A DNA stretch of 64,000 nucleotides from Confluentibacter sediminis (GTDB lineage: Bacteria; Bacteroidota; Bacteroidia; Flavobacteriales; Flavobacteriaceae): contig NZ_QKPO01000005.1 in the NCBI RefSeq assembly GCF_003258355.1, forward strand, positions 124,001 through 188,000, in the 5' to 3' direction. Position numbers and translations under genes: made by a program. The notes below the pieces were generated by a model. That model saw only the letters and a program-made list of their open reading frames with translations, did not search any database and was not told the origin of the DNA. Numbering within the stretch: position 1 is the stretch's first letter; every line of letters begins with the position of its first letter. Below are positions 54,159-64,000 of the stretch, piece after piece.

Positions 54159-55310
54159 TTAATAACCAAAATCGGCTTTAATAGCATCGGCTTTTTCTAG
54201 CATTAAATCCTTAGTGATATCCCCAATTTCATCAAGTATATAGGCAGATTGATAGGTTTTCATAGCTTTTTTGGGGTCACCGGTTTCTTCATAAAAACGG
54301 GCTATATAATAACTCCCTAAAAGCGTTTTTGGATAATCTTTTCTTGCCATTTTACTTAACTCTTCATAATATTCGAACTTTCTTGTTTTTTCAATAGCCG
54401 CAGAGATCGCTTTAAAATCATTTACAAGAATTTGTTTTTCTATACCAAACAAATCATTAATCATTTGATATTTTTCTTGAAGATATGCAACAGGAGATGA
54501 ATCTAACTTCAGTATGACTTCTTGATATTCCTTTTTACTAATAGGTTGATACACATGGAAAACACTTTCTAAAGCGTTTGGTAATGCGTGCGTAGGAACC
54601 GAATAGTGAGTCGGGTTTTCAAAAGTGTCGTATTTATATAATAAGTTTTTATTGTCTAAGGCACTAACATCCATATTCAAAGCTCCAGCCATTGATTTTA
54701 TAGAATCTGAATCGTTATTGGTTGTCGCTAAATAATAGAAAACTTTAGTTTGCATTTTAGACAAACGTTCCGGAAGATAATTTATCATTTTTGGAGCCAA
54801 TTCTGGACTTATAGCTATGTATGCTTGAAAAAGTGGTTGATCTTTAAGTAAATAATAATTTATAAAATTAGCAGTTTCTCCATGACCAATAGCCACTTTA
54901 AACTTCCCTGTTCTATAAGTAGTTTCAATAAATGGCATAAGTTCTGCCCCAATAAATTCAAAAAAAGCTGCTCCCGTTTCTATTGGTAATGAGTTTTGGG
55001 CAGAGTACATGCAGTCATCATATCGAGAGTCAAATTGATTAATCCCAACAACTATAGCATCTGGCATATCTTCCCAGTAGGTATAATAATCAACATTTCC
55101 TGCTACAGCCTCAAATAAATAATCGCCGTCAAGAACAACAAACAATGGGTAACTTTTATCTTTATCATTATTGTAACCTCTAGGCAATTGTATTTTTAAT
55201 TCCCTTGTTTTCCCCAATTTTGAAGACTCCAAAGTTTTATAAATAACCTGTGCGTTAGCAAAACTAATGGAACATATTATAAGTAACAGACAAACAATCG
55301 ATTTTTTCAT
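54159..55310 (-). CDS. Exported esterase-fold protein (EstD/Fes-like) lacking the catalytic Ser, with TPR tail
   Basis: A 383-residue exported protein (signal peptide ending SFANAQ). Residues about 22-270 have the alpha/beta-hydrolase fold of Fes/esterase D proteins (VIYKTLESSKLGKTRELKIQLPRGYNNDKD, YPLFVVLDGDYLF). The nucleophile elbow reads AIGHGETANF, with Gly144 where GHSxGG has Ser, so ordinary serine-esterase chemistry should be impossible. Residues about 320-383 are TPR-like (LGSYYIARFYEETGDPKKAMKTYQSAYIL). It may be a binding or pseudo-enzyme. It lies 35 bases upstream of radA. Confidence 0.82.
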   Translation of the reverse strand: MKKSIVCLLLIICSISFANAQVIYKTLESSKLGKTRELKIQLPRGYNNDKDKSYPLFVVLDGDYLFEAVAGNVDYYTYWEDMPDAIVVGINQFDSRYDDCMYSAQNSLPIETGAAFFEFIGAELMPFIETTYRTGKFKVAIGHGETANFINYYLLKDQPLFQAYIAISPELAPKMINYLPERLSKMQTKVFYYLATTNNDSDSIKSMAGALNMDVSALDNKNLLYKYDTFENPTHYSVPTHALPNALESVFHVYQPISKKEYQEVILKLDSSPVAYLQEKYQMINDLFGIEKQILVNDFKAISAAIEKTRKFEYYEELSKMARKDYPKTLLGSYYIARFYEETGDPKKAMKTYQSAYILDEIGDITKDLMLEKADAIKADFGY

Positions 55311-55399
55311 TTTAAAAAATTTGAGGTTTAAGATATGGCAAGGTAAGAAATAAGCCCTAACTTTTCAAGAAGATAAAAAAACGAAATCTAACAAGGATT

Positions 55400-56368
55400 T
55401 TAACGAGTTTCAAGATTGTTTTTTCTATTATAAATGGGTAAACACATTAAAGATATTGCTCCAAAAATAATAATCATTATTGTTTGTGCAGACCACATAA
55501 TCCATCCAAAAGCAATGCTAGGTTCTTCTGGAATATTAAAAATTGATAATGCGGCATAAATAACCAACGGATATGAACCAATACCACCATTAGTAGCTGC
55601 AATGCTAAAGCTTCCCGCAATAAAGCCCACAAAAACAGCTCCTATTGGCAAATTCCCTAAATCCTCAAAAGCAAAAGATGTCACGTAAAACATAAGTATG
55701 TACATAACCCAAATAAATAGTGTATGAAAAATAAACGCCCATTTTTTTTTCATTTTGAAAATGCTAAATATCCCTTCAATTAAACCACTAACAAACGTTT
55801 TAATTTTTAAGGCTATTCTTGAATTACTATTCTTAATGAATTTAAAAAACATAAAAATTAAAAAGGCCAATAGGACAAATCCTATTGCGATTTTGGGTAG
55901 ATTGAATTTTTCAATTAAAAATCCATAAATAAAATCGAACTGTAAAAACAAGGTTATAAATACTACCGAAAACATCATTATTAAATCGGCCATACGCTCT
56001 GCAACTATGGTTCCAAATCCTTTTTGAAAAGGAACTTCTTCATAATTTGTTAGTATTGTTGCTCTTGCTATTTCTCCCGCTCTTGGTATGGTATAATTAA
56101 TTAAATAAGCTGAAAAAATAGCCATCACACTATTTCCAAATCTTATTTTATAACCCATGGGTTCTAGCATAAATAACCAGCGATAAGCTCTTGACAAATG
56201 GCTAAGAAATCCAAAAAACATTCCCAAAATTATCCAGCTGTAATCTGCTTTCTTAAAAAAAACAAGTAATTGGCTAAAAGACACTTTATGAAGTGAATAC
56301 CAAACCAAAAAAACTCCCAATAATAATGGGAGTATGATTTTTAGCGCTTTCAGTATTTTTGGATTCAA
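55400..56368 (-). CDS. Flippase-like membrane protein (LPG synthase TM-domain family)
   Basis: A 322-residue integral membrane protein with about eight helices, of the UPF0104/TIGR00374 family. That family is homologous to the transmembrane part of lysylphosphatidylglycerol synthase. Characteristic segments are FFGFLSHLSRAYRWLFMLEPMGY, the YTIPRAGEIARATIL loop with conserved Arg and Glu, and a late GSFSIAATNGGIGSYP. It is thought to act in lipid or polyprenol translocation; the substrate is unknown. It starts 7 bases after panD. Confidence 0.87.
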   Translation of the reverse strand: MNPKILKALKIILPLLLGVFLVWYSLHKVSFSQLLVFFKKADYSWIILGMFFGFLSHLSRAYRWLFMLEPMGYKIRFGNSVMAIFSAYLINYTIPRAGEIARATILTNYEEVPFQKGFGTIVAERMADLIMMFSVVFITLFLQFDFIYGFLIEKFNLPKIAIGFVLLAFLIFMFFKFIKNSNSRIALKIKTFVSGLIEGIFSIFKMKKKWAFIFHTLFIWVMYILMFYVTSFAFEDLGNLPIGAVFVGFIAGSFSIAATNGGIGSYPLVIYAALSIFNIPEEPSIAFGWIMWSAQTIMIIIFGAISLMCLPIYNRKNNLETR

Positions 56369-56375
56369 AAAAAAT

Positions 56376-56726
56376 CTATTTTAATAAGTTCGTGGCTTCA
56401 TCTGGAAACACCAACGAAGGCTTAAATACTTTGGCTTCTTCAATATCCATAAAAGCATAAGTAATTAAAATTAAGGTGTCTCCTACTGATACTTTCCTAG
56501 CAGCTGCACCATTTAATGTAATTTCGCCCGTATTTCTTGGTCCGGGAATGACATAGGTTTCTAGACGTTCCCCATTGTCATTATTCACAATTTGAACTTT
56601 TTCACCTTGAATGATATTGGCTGCATCCATCAAGTCTTCATCAATGGTAACACTACCAATGTAATTGAGTTCTGCACCTGTACATTTCACCCTGTGAATC
56701 TTAGATTTTACTACTTGAATTTGCAT
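56376..56726 (-). CDS. panD: Aspartate 1-decarboxylase
   Basis: Makes beta-alanine for pantothenate. The 116-residue proenzyme self-cleaves between Gly24 and Ser25 ([11 protein letters not shown]), producing the pyruvoyl cofactor. Also present are [27 protein letters not shown] and [13 protein letters not shown]. It follows panC by 13 bases, so both beta-alanine supply and condensation are co-expressed. Confidence 0.97.
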   Translation of the reverse strand: MQIQVVKSKIHRVKCTGAELNYIGSVTIDEDLMDAANIIQGEKVQIVNNDNGERLETYVIPGPRNTGEITLNGAAARKVSVGDTLILITYAFMDIEEAKVFKPSLVFPDEATNLLK

Positions 56727-56739
56727 GTGGCAAAGATAA

Positions 56740-57588
56740 TTAATTTAATGCGATATTGTCAATAAGCCTAATATCATCTGCATATACCGCTATAAATGCT
56801 CTATATGTTTTGTTTTTAGATTTCCGTTTTAATGGTTTTAAAGTATCAACTTCAGCAATCGTAAAATATTCTAATTTTAACAATTCATTATTTTTAAACT
56901 GATTCTCCACCCATTTAGTTACCCAATTAGCACTTTTTGTGCCAAAAAATGTTTTGGCAGTTTTTAATCTTTTGTAAATGACTGGCGCTACTTTTATATA
57001 CTCAGGTTTTAGTCGTGTATTTCTTGAACTCATTGCAAGTCCACTAGTTTCGCGATGTATTTTACACCCAATTATATTCACAGGTATATCATATTTTTCA
57101 GCGAGCTTTTTAATAATTTGTAATTGCTGAAAATCTTTTTCTCCAAAATAGGCATTATCAGGCTTTATAATTTCAAAAAAACGCTTTACAACGGTAGCCA
57201 CACCATCAAAATGGCCATGACGAAATTTCCCTTCCATTTCAAATTCTAAGCCATCAAAATCAAAATGCTCAGATGTGGTTTTACCTTCATAGATATCGTC
57301 AACAGTAGGTGCATAAACTAAAATGTCTTTAGAAAGTGTTTCTAAAAGCATGATGTCTTCATCTAAAGTTCTTGGATATTTTTCAAGATCTTCGGCATTA
57401 TTAAACTGTGTTGGGTTTACAAAAATACTTACTATCACAGCATCATTATCTTGAATTGCTTTTTCTATTAATGCCAAATGTCCTTTATGCAATGCCCCCA
57501 TAGTTGGAACAAAGCCAATAGTTTGCCGTTCTGCTTTATAAGCATCTACAAGAGTATTGATCTCCTTCTTTTCTGAAAAAACTTTCAC
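56740..57588 (-). CDS. panC: Pantothenate synthetase
   Basis: Joins pantoate and beta-alanine with ATP. The 282-residue protein carries [20 protein letters not shown] (HIGH-like motif, residues about 26-46), [32 protein letters not shown], and [14 protein letters not shown] (KMSKS-like loop). First gene of the panC-panD-flippase unit and divergent from the glycogen synthase gene. Confidence 0.97.
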   Translation of the reverse strand: MKVFSEKKEINTLVDAYKAERQTIGFVPTMGALHKGHLALIEKAIQDNDAVIVSIFVNPTQFNNAEDLEKYPRTLDEDIMLLETLSKDILVYAPTVDDIYEGKTTSEHFDFDGLEFEMEGKFRHGHFDGVATVVKRFFEIIKPDNAYFGEKDFQQLQIIKKLAEKYDIPVNIIGCKIHRETSGLAMSSRNTRLKPEYIKVAPVIYKRLKTAKTFFGTKSANWVTKWVENQFKNNELLKLEYFTIAEVDTLKPLKRKSKNKTYRAFIAVYADDIRLIDNIALN

Positions 57589-57612
57589 CTTTTATTATAA
57601 AATTAACGCTGG

Positions 57613-57620
57613 CAAACTTA
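57613..57620 (-). promoter_or_regulatory. -7 box for panC
   Basis: Reverse-strand TAAGTTTG matches TAnnTTTG, 24 bases before the panC ATG. It is one of two divergent boxes in this 183-base gap. Confidence 0.45.
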
Positions 57621-57651
57621 AGATTTTACAATCAATCTGCATAAATTTTTG

Positions 57652-57659
57652 TACTTTTG
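57652..57659 (+). promoter_or_regulatory. -7 box for the glycogen/starch synthase gene
   Basis: TACTTTTG matches TAnnTTTG. The ATG follows 112 bases later, so the transcript would have a leader of about 105 bases. I see no riboswitch-like fold in it. Confidence 0.4.
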
Positions 57660-57771
57660 CGTGTTTTTTATTTTGAATTTTCAAAATCAGAACATTTGTG
57701 AAACGATTTTATGTTAAGAAAAGCCTATCAATAGTTTCATAAAATCATCAAAAAACGGCAAAAGCAAATAT

Positions 57772-58581
57772 ATGAAAGATAAGAGGATATTATATGTATC
57801 ATCTGAAGTAGTGCCTTATTTACCAGAGACTGAAATTTCTTCAATGTCTTTTGAAGCACCAAGATTGGTGAATCAACAGGGTGGTCAAATCAGGATTTTC
57901 ATGCCCAGATACGGAAATATTAATGAAAGAAGACATCAACTACACGAAGTTATTAGACTTTCTGGGATAAATTTAGTGATTAATGATTTGGATATGCCTC
58001 TTATTATAAAAGTGGCTTCTATTCCAAAAGAACGTATCCAGGTTTATTTTATTGATAATGACGAGTATTTTAAAAGAAAAGCCACACTAACAGATGAAAA
58101 CGGAGTGTTGTTTCCCGATAATGATGAGCGTGCTATTTTCTTTGCAAAAGGTGTTATTGAGACTGTTAAAAAATTAAATTGGTCTCCAGATGTTATTCAT
58201 GTACATGGTTGGTTAGCCGCCTTACTTCCTATTTACCTAAAGGAATATTACAAAGACGAACCGTTGTTTAACGAAAGTAAAATTGTTACTTCTGTATACA
58301 ATCAAAGTTTTAACAATACGTTAAGTAATGATATGTTTAATAAAGTTAAATTTGACAATCTTAATGAAGATTCGATTAAAGTTTTAGAAGAACCATCTTA
58401 TGTTAATTTAATGAAAATTGCCATTGATTATTCAGATGCTTTAATTGTTGGTTCTGAAGAAATCCCTAAAGATTTAACAACCTACATGAAAGACTCAAAT
58501 AAACCTGTTTTAGAATACAAAAATAGAGATGATTTTGGTGAAGCTTATACAAAATTTTTTAACACTGAAGTTTTAAGCTAA
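57772..58581 (+). CDS. Glycogen/starch synthase, single N-terminal GT5 domain
   Basis: A 269-residue protein matching only the N-terminal, ADP-glucose-type half of bacterial glycogen synthase: [50 protein letters not shown] and [20 protein letters not shown]. The C-terminal GT1-like half with the second part of the active site is absent. The usual KTGGL loop is replaced by PETEISSM. Relatives of this length are standard in Flavobacteriia, so it is not a local truncation. Catalysis is doubtful. The DUF4270 gene follows by 23 bases. Confidence 0.85.
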   Translation: MKDKRILYVSSEVVPYLPETEISSMSFEAPRLVNQQGGQIRIFMPRYGNINERRHQLHEVIRLSGINLVINDLDMPLIIKVASIPKERIQVYFIDNDEYFKRKATLTDENGVLFPDNDERAIFFAKGVIETVKKLNWSPDVIHVHGWLAALLPIYLKEYYKDEPLFNESKIVTSVYNQSFNNTLSNDMFNKVKFDNLNEDSIKVLEEPSYVNLMKIAIDYSDALIVGSEEIPKDLTTYMKDSNKPVLEYKNRDDFGEAYTKFFNTEVLS

Positions 58582-58604
58582 CCAAACATTACTTATATAA
58601 TTAT

Positions 58605-60290
58605 ATGGAAAAGATATTTAAAGCCCTTAATTTTATTGTTGTTAGTCTATTTTTAGCAATCTTTTTTATTGCTTGCGACAATGATTTTAGCACGGTTAAA
58701 AGTGATGTTTTAGGAGAAGGCAATGTTAATTTTAATACGGGTAAAGTAAACTTACCCATTATAGCTTATAATAAAAAACTTGATTCTTTACAGATTAATA
58801 ATTTGTCCTCAAATTTATTAGGCGTTTTTAATGACCCTGTTTACGGACAAACTACAGCGAGCATTATTACTCAAGTCTCACCACCGTCAAATGGGTTTAG
58901 CCCCAATTTTGGTAAAAACCCTGTGATAGATTCTGTTGTATTATCCATTCCTTATTACAGCAAAGCTATTATTATAGACTCCACCTATACCATTAAAGAT
59001 TCGCTATATGGAAGTGAGCCCGTTCATTTATCACTCTATAAAAATAATTACTTTTTAAGAGATTTTAACCCTAATTCTTCAACAAATTCTAGACAAAACT
59101 ATTATTCTAAAGCAGATGGCTCCATAAATAATACTGAGAATTTTGCTATTACCCAAAATGGTATTATAAATTTTGATTCTTATAAAGGAGAATTATTAAA
59201 AGACACTATTTATACACCAAGCAATAAGAGGATAGTTACTGTTACTTTTGATAGTGAGGGCAAAAAAACTAGGGTGAAATCTCCTCCTGCTTTAAGATTT
59301 AAAATGGATAAAGATTTTTGGACCACAGCAATATTAGACAAAGAAGGTCAGCCAGAATTAAGCAATGAAAACAATTTCAAAAACTATTTTAGAGGTTTAT
59401 ATTTCAAAGCAGAAGCCAATAATGGGACTGGTAATTTAGTTTTACTAAACATGGCTTCTAGTAGTTCTGCTATAACTATTTACTACTCTTTTGATGCTTC
59501 TACATCTGGAGAAAGAACCCAAAACACTTACATTTTAAACTTAGCTAGTACTAGCACCATAAATATTAATAGATTAAATACCTTTATAAACACCTATACA
59601 CGTCCATTAACTAATGGAAATAAAACAATAGGGGATGAAAAGCTTTATTTAAAAGGTATTGAAGGTTCTATGGCTGTGGTGGATTTATTTGGCGGCATGG
59701 TGGATTGCGATGGAGATGGTAACTTAGATATGTCTGCCCTTGATTGTTTTAAAGAAACATATAGAGTTTCAGACGGAAATGGCGGATATAAAAAAGACAG
59801 TTCGGGCAATTATATTTTAAAACAATTGATTAATGAAGCCCGATTGGTTATTTATGAAGATCAAACAATGATAAACTCTACGGATCATAAGTATGATAGA
59901 ATTTATGCTTATGATGTTAAAAATAATATACCAACAGTTGATTATTTAGATTATTATGATCCTACTTTAAATACAACTAACCCATTAGGCTCTAAAATAG
60001 TAAGTTTGGGACAGAGAGAGCCTGATTCATTAAAATATAAAATCCGACTGACCCAACATTTAAATAACATTTTAATTAGAGACTCAACCAATACAAAAAT
60101 TGGGCTGGTTTTATCATCAAATGTAAATCTTACAAATAACTCTGAAATTTTAAATAGTGGAGATACAGTAACTAGTGTTCCTTCTGCTTCGATTATAACT
60201 CCTAGAGGGACCATTTTATATGGCACTAATGCAAGTGTTCCTGAAAATAAAAAAATGAAATTAGAACTATTTTTTACTGAGCCTAAATAA
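58605..60290 (+). CDS. DUF4270 lipoprotein
   Basis: A 561-residue surface lipoprotein (lipobox Cys24, FFIAC) of the DUF4270 family. Typical segments are [21 protein letters not shown] and [20 protein letters not shown], and the late [12 protein letters not shown] and [11 protein letters not shown]. Rich in beta strands; function unknown. Placement between a glycogen synthase-like gene and glmS is common in Flavobacteriia, as I recall, but no pathway is evident. Confidence 0.87.
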   Translation: MEKIFKALNFIVVSLFLAIFFIACDNDFSTVKSDVLGEGNVNFNTGKVNLPIIAYNKKLDSLQINNLSSNLLGVFNDPVYGQTTASIITQVSPPSNGFSPNFGKNPVIDSVVLSIPYYSKAIIIDSTYTIKDSLYGSEPVHLSLYKNNYFLRDFNPNSSTNSRQNYYSKADGSINNTENFAITQNGIINFDSYKGELLKDTIYTPSNKRIVTVTFDSEGKKTRVKSPPALRFKMDKDFWTTAILDKEGQPELSNENNFKNYFRGLYFKAEANNGTGNLVLLNMASSSSAITIYYSFDASTSGERTQNTYILNLASTSTININRLNTFINTYTRPLTNGNKTIGDEKLYLKGIEGSMAVVDLFGGMVDCDGDGNLDMSALDCFKETYRVSDGNGGYKKDSSGNYILKQLINEARLVIYEDQTMINSTDHKYDRIYAYDVKNNIPTVDYLDYYDPTLNTTNPLGSKIVSLGQREPDSLKYKIRLTQHLNNILIRDSTNTKIGLVLSSNVNLTNNSEILNSGDTVTSVPSASIITPRGTILYGTNASVPENKKMKLELFFTEPK

Positions 60291-60412
60291 CTATTTAGCT
60301 TTGAACTGAGTCAAAAATTTTTTAGTTCTTTTGTAATTATAAAGTTATTAAAATGGGATTCTGTTTTAATTTCAGTTAGTGATTTATTTTTAATTTATAA
60401 TCCAAACTAATT

Positions 60413-62260
60413 ATGTGTGGAATTGTTGGATATCTTGGACATAGAGAGGCATACCCAATTATTATTGAAGGTCTTAAACGATTAGAATATCGAGGTTATG
60501 ATAGTGCTGGAATTGCTCTATTTGATGGTACTAATCTAAATATTTCAAAAACAAAAGGCAAAGTTGCAGACCTTGAAAATTGTGTTGAAAAACAAATTTC
60601 AAAAAATGGGAATTTAGGTATAGGTCATACCAGATGGGCCACTCATGGAGTGCCTAATGATGTTAATTCTCACCCACACACTTCAAATTCTGGTAATTTA
60701 GCTATCATCCATAATGGAATTATTGAAAATTATGATTCTCTTAAAAAAGAGCTTATTTCTCGTGGCTACTCCTTTAAATCAGATACAGATACTGAGGTTT
60801 TAATCAATTTAATAGAAGACGTTAAAAAGAAAGAAGGTTTAAAAATTGGAAAAGCTGTTCAAATTGCTCTCAATCAAGTCGTAGGAGCTTATGCTATAGC
60901 TGTTGTTGATAAAAATAGCCCTGAAGAAATCATCATCGCTCGTTTAGGAAGTCCATTAGCTATAGGTATCGGAGATAATGAATTTTTCATTGCTAGCGAT
61001 GCTTCTCCTTTTATAGAATATACTAAAAATGCCATTTATCTAGAAGATGAAGAAATGGCTATTATTAAAAAAGGTAAAGACATAAAAATTAGAAAAATTA
61101 AAGATGATTCATTAGTCGATCCCTACGTTCAACAGCTTCAAATAAATTTAGAGCAAATAGAAAAAAGTGGTTTCGATCACTTCATGCTAAAGGAAATATA
61201 CGAACAGCCTAAAGCCATAAACGATACTTATAGAGGTAGACTATTAAGAGAAGAAGCTATAATAAAAATGGCTGGTGTTGAAGACAATATGAAAAAATTC
61301 CTTAATGCCAATCGTATTATTATAGTAGCCTGTGGGACATCATGGCATGCTGGATTAGTAGCAGAATATATTTTTGAAGATTTAGCTAGAATTCCTGTTG
61401 AAGTGGAATATGCTTCTGAGTTTAGATACCGTAACCCAGTAATTACTGAAAAAGATATTGTTATAGCTATCTCACAATCTGGGGAAACCGCGGACACATT
61501 GGCCGCGATTAAGCTAGCAAAATCTAGAGGGGCTTTTGTGTTTGGAGTATGCAATGTCGTAGGTTCTTCAATAGCCAGAGAAACAGATGCAGGGGCTTAT
61601 ACCCATGCCGGTCCTGAAATTGGCGTGGCTTCAACCAAAGCTTTTACTACTCAAATTACTGTATTAACACTTATAGCATTGCGTTTGGCAAGAGCTAAAG
61701 GCACTATTTCTAGCTCTGATTTTCGTCACTACTTATTAGAATTGGAAATGATTCCTAAAAAAGTCGAAAAAGCTTTACAAGCTGATGCACATATAAAAGA
61801 AATAGCCGATATATATAAAAATGTTTCTAATTTCTTATATTTAGGTAGAGGCTATAATTTTCCAGTAGCTCTAGAAGGTGCTCTAAAATTAAAAGAAATT
61901 TCATATATTCATGCAGAGGGTTATCCTGCTGCCGAAATGAAGCATGGTCCTATTGCGCTAATAGATGAAAATATGCCCATAGTCGTTATAGCTACAAAAA
62001 CTGGACATTATGATAAAGTTGTAAGCAATATTCAAGAAATAAAATCTCGCAAAGGTAAAATTATAGGCGTTGTTACAGAAGGCGATATTACCGTTAGAGA
62101 ACTAGCAGACCATATTATTGAAGTACCTGATACTTTAGAATCGTTATCGCCATTATTAACTACCATTCCACTTCAATTATTATCTTATTATATTGCAGTT
62201 ATGCTCGGTAAAAATGTAGACCAACCTCGTAATCTGGCAAAATCTGTTACAGTAGAATAA
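60413..62260 (+). CDS. glmS: Glutamine-fructose-6-phosphate aminotransferase
   Basis: Makes glucosamine 6-phosphate, the entry to peptidoglycan, LPS and amino-sugar polymers. The 615-residue protein starts MCGIVGYLG, whose Cys (residue 2) is the glutaminase nucleophile after Met removal. It then has GHTRWATHGVPNDVNSHPH and two SIS isomerase domains (VACGTSWHAGLVAEY, ISQSGETADTLAAI, GRGYNFPVALEGALKLKEISYIHAEGYPAAEMKHGP). A TAGCTTTG box at 60296 could serve as promoter. No glmS ribozyme-like element is recognised in the 122-base leader. Confidence 0.97.
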   Translation: MCGIVGYLGHREAYPIIIEGLKRLEYRGYDSAGIALFDGTNLNISKTKGKVADLENCVEKQISKNGNLGIGHTRWATHGVPNDVNSHPHTSNSGNLAIIHNGIIENYDSLKKELISRGYSFKSDTDTEVLINLIEDVKKKEGLKIGKAVQIALNQVVGAYAIAVVDKNSPEEIIIARLGSPLAIGIGDNEFFIASDASPFIEYTKNAIYLEDEEMAIIKKGKDIKIRKIKDDSLVDPYVQQLQINLEQIEKSGFDHFMLKEIYEQPKAINDTYRGRLLREEAIIKMAGVEDNMKKFLNANRIIIVACGTSWHAGLVAEYIFEDLARIPVEVEYASEFRYRNPVITEKDIVIAISQSGETADTLAAIKLAKSRGAFVFGVCNVVGSSIARETDAGAYTHAGPEIGVASTKAFTTQITVLTLIALRLARAKGTISSSDFRHYLLELEMIPKKVEKALQADAHIKEIADIYKNVSNFLYLGRGYNFPVALEGALKLKEISYIHAEGYPAAEMKHGPIALIDENMPIVVIATKTGHYDKVVSNIQEIKSRKGKIIGVVTEGDITVRELADHIIEVPDTLESLSPLLTTIPLQLLSYYIAVMLGKNVDQPRNLAKSVTVE

Positions 62261-62282
62261 AACCCTTTAAATACTAATTTTA

Positions 62283-62320
62283 AAAATCCCGTAATTTTAA
62301 CTCAAATTTTATGGGATTTT
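62283..62320 (+). terminator. Hairpin terminator after glmS
   Basis: Arms 62283-62294 and 62309-62320 pair over 12 positions with one G-U around a 14-base loop, ending in TTTT and a T-rich tract. It lies 22 bases past the stop. Confidence 0.65.
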
Positions 62321-62406
62321 ATCATTTATTTTACTATATTTTGACAATAAAACAATTAAAAACCTGTTTTTTCTATAAAAATATTATGCGTGCATAATTT
62401 TTTTTA

Positions 62407-62414
62407 TATTTTTG
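62407..62414 (+). promoter_or_regulatory. -7 box for the TonB receptor at 62471
   Basis: TATTTTTG matches TAnnTTTG, 56 bases before the ATG, implying a leader of about 52 bases. Confidence 0.5.
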
Positions 62415-62470
62415 TCACTAGAGTGTAAGATAATTTCTTACTTTAATATAAATAAAACCAAACTAAATAA

Positions 62471-64000
62471 ATGAAAACATTTTTATCAATTTTGTCTTTA
62501 CTTTTCTTTGGATTGTCGTACTCACAAACAATAATTTCAGGAACAGTTATCGATGACAGCAGTCAACCTATTCCTGGAGCAAATATCATTGTGATTGGAA
62601 CCTCTACTGGAATAACCACAGATTTTGATGGTAAATTTACATTAACTGTTAACCAAATTCCACCTTTTGATTTGCAGGCAAGTAGCGTAGGTTTTGAAAC
62701 AGTTATAGAACGAATAACCTCAAATAACCAAACTGTTAATTTTATACTTAAAGAAGGTACATCCCTTGACGAGGTCGTCATATCTGCTTCAAGAACCCCT
62801 GAACGCATTTTTGAATCTCCGGTTACTGTGGAGCGTATAGGGCTAAAAGAGATTAAAAGCACAGCCTCAGTCGATTTTTATGATGGTTTGGAAAATCTTA
62901 AAGGTGTCGATGTAAACACCAACAGTTTAACATTTAAATCTGTGAATACCCGTGGTTTTGCAACATTTGCCAACAACCGTTTTATGCAATTGGTTGATGG
63001 CATGGATAACTCTACGCCTGCCTTAAATTTTCCTATAGGAAATTTAGTTGGTATGACCGAAACCGATGTTTTAAGTGTAGAATTGTTACCTGGCGCTTCG
63101 TCTGCTTTGTACGGAGCTAATGCTTTTAATGGTATTTTATTTATGCAAAGTAAAAATCCTTTCGATTATCATGGCATTAGTATGTCCGTTAAGAGAGGCA
63201 TGACATCACAAAAAGCAGCAGGAGATAACCCCTACACAGACATAAGTTTTCGAGCTGCACATAAATTCAGCAATAAATTTGCTGGAAAAGTGAATTTTGG
63301 ATATTTACAAGGAACTGATTGGGCTGCTAATAGTGAAGTAGATAAAAATATGGTTGGCGGCACTAGAGCAAATAATATCAATTACGACGGTGTCAACGTT
63401 TACGGAGATATCGTCTCTACTAATATTAGAGCAGCAGCGGGCGGACTGGGTATTGTACCCAACGTATCTGTAAGTAGAACAGGTTATAACGAAAGTGACT
63501 TAACCGATTATAATGCAGAAAGTGTGAAAGCCGATTGGGGCTTATATTACAGACCTTTTGAAAATGATTTCGAGGTATCCTATGTTGGTAAAGTAGGTAC
63601 AGGATCTACTATTTACCAAGGAACTAACAGATATTATATAGATGGATTTTTCCAAGAACAACATAAAATTGAAATAAAAAACAATAACTTCTTTTTAAGA
63701 GGTTATGTCGTTAATGATAAAGCGGGAGACTCTTATGATATGGTGGCTACAGCCATACAAATCAATAGAGCTTGGAAAAGTGATCAACAATGGTTTGGAG
63801 ATTATATTAACACCTATGTAGGTGCTACTTTAGGTGGTGCAACAGATGCACAAGCACATGCAGCTGCAAGAGCGGCAGCAGAAAATGGACGTTTTGAACC
63901 TGGCACTCCAGAATTTAAAGCAGCATTCAATAAAAGTATAAACGACCCTGATATATTAACAGGTTCAAAATTTCAAGATGCTTCAAAGTACTATCATGCA
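62471..64000 (+). CDS. TonB-dependent receptor, N-terminal part (cut by window end)
   Basis: Open for 510 codons to the window edge. Signal peptide MKTFLSILSLLFFGLSYSQ. Residues about 20-100 are the carboxypeptidase-regulatory-like domain (SGTVIDDSSQPIPGANIIVIGTSTGITTDFDGKFTL). Residues about 105-225 are the plug (VVISASRTPERIFESPVTVERI, NTRGFATFANNRFMQLVDGMDN, GASSALYGANAFNGILFM). The barrel has begun, with an Ala-rich loop (ATDAQAHAAARAAAENG) near residue 460. The SASRTPE motif is common in receptors for metals or vitamins, but the ligand is not known. Confidence 0.92.
   Translation, partial: MKTFLSILSLLFFGLSYSQTIISGTVIDDSSQPIPGANIIVIGTSTGITTDFDGKFTLTVNQIPPFDLQASSVGFETVIERITSNNQTVNFILKEGTSLDEVVISASRTPERIFESPVTVERIGLKEIKSTASVDFYDGLENLKGVDVNTNSLTFKSVNTRGFATFANNRFMQLVDGMDNSTPALNFPIGNLVGMTETDVLSVELLPGASSALYGANAFNGILFMQSKNPFDYHGISMSVKRGMTSQKAAGDNPYTDISFRAAHKFSNKFAGKVNFGYLQGTDWAANSEVDKNMVGGTRANNINYDGVNVYGDIVSTNIRAAAGGLGIVPNVSVSRTGYNESDLTDYNAESVKADWGLYYRPFENDFEVSYVGKVGTGSTIYQGTNRYYIDGFFQEQHKIEIKNNNFFLRGYVVNDKAGDSYDMVATAIQINRAWKSDQQWFGDYINTYVGATLGGATDAQAHAAARAAAENGRFEPGTPEFKAAFNKSINDPDILTGSKFQDASKYYHA

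Noticed and set aside
57772-58581. Glycogen synthase as a recent truncation or frameshift
   Set aside because: No continuation of the C-terminal domain is found in any frame before the next gene, and this length is usual in Flavobacteriia.
60291-60412. glmS ribozyme or other riboswitch in the glmS leader
   Set aside because: No ribozyme core or stable multi-helix fold could be recognised by eye in this AT-rich spacer.

Overview
The window is about two-thirds-AT, tightly packed chromosomal DNA of a marine-type Flavobacteriaceae (phylum Bacteroidota). Signs of this are the -7 promoter boxes of the form TAnnTTTG, DUF3078, DUF4270 and DUF5689 proteins, TonB receptors with a carboxypeptidase-like N-terminal domain, a single-domain glycogen/starch synthase beside panC, and an oxygen-tolerant SUF operon. 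I cannot name the genus. No tRNA, rRNA, CRISPR array, IS transposase or integrase was seen, and no gap exceeds 300 bases without a gene.

Layout: (1) 1-592, 5' part of thiL. (2) 753-9002, the complete SUF iron-sulfur assembly operon (sufA, sufB, sufC, sufD, sufS, a META-domain lipoprotein, sufE, sufT, then YciI and DUF2480 genes). Its larger intergenic gaps hold hairpin repeats, and the sufA-sufB gap is filled by a 415-bp element: a four-helix-bundle (23S rRNA intervening-sequence type) gene between 25-bp inverted repeats. (3) 9073-10011, DUF3078 outer-membrane protein. (4) 10226-17807, a seven-gene cluster: Hpt, response regulator, HEAT protein, family-2 glycosyltransferase, LTA-synthase-like phosphotransferase with TPRs, YaiO-like outer-membrane barrel, SAM methyltransferase. 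It looks like a regulated cell-surface polysaccharide system. (5) 17810-26371, hflX, then a divergent block of two paralogous endonuclease/exonuclease/phosphatase genes around a DUF5689 lipoprotein and a TonB receptor. (6) 26473-37307, TonB receptor, pgi, M23 peptidase, DUF3108, patatin-Omp85 protein and uvrC. (7) 37435-40294, an operon of retropepsin-like protease, RimK ligase, AspA/AstE deacylase and 5-formyltetrahydrofolate cyclo-ligase (FCL).

(8) 39842-45545 is the accessory part and the most unusual region. A lipoprotein-anchored polymorphic toxin with its probable immunity gene, four further small genes and a glutaredoxin-like gene lie between the intact FCL gene and a second, 5'-truncated FCL copy in the same orientation. 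The two copies align over exactly 453 bases without gaps. The first 62 bases are identical and the rest is only about 84% identical. This suggests that a toxin island entered by recombination inside FCL while keeping one reading frame intact, and that it could be lost again as a 5,251-bp unit.

(9) 45542-62260 returns to housekeeping: OmpA-like protein, lspA, a DksA-like protein without its zinc cysteines, ileS, a lipoprotein, radA, an esterase-fold protein lacking the catalytic serine, a flippase-like membrane protein, panD and panC. Divergently come glycogen/starch synthase, a DUF4270 lipoprotein and glmS. (10) 62471-64000 is the N-terminal part of another TonB receptor, cut by the window end.
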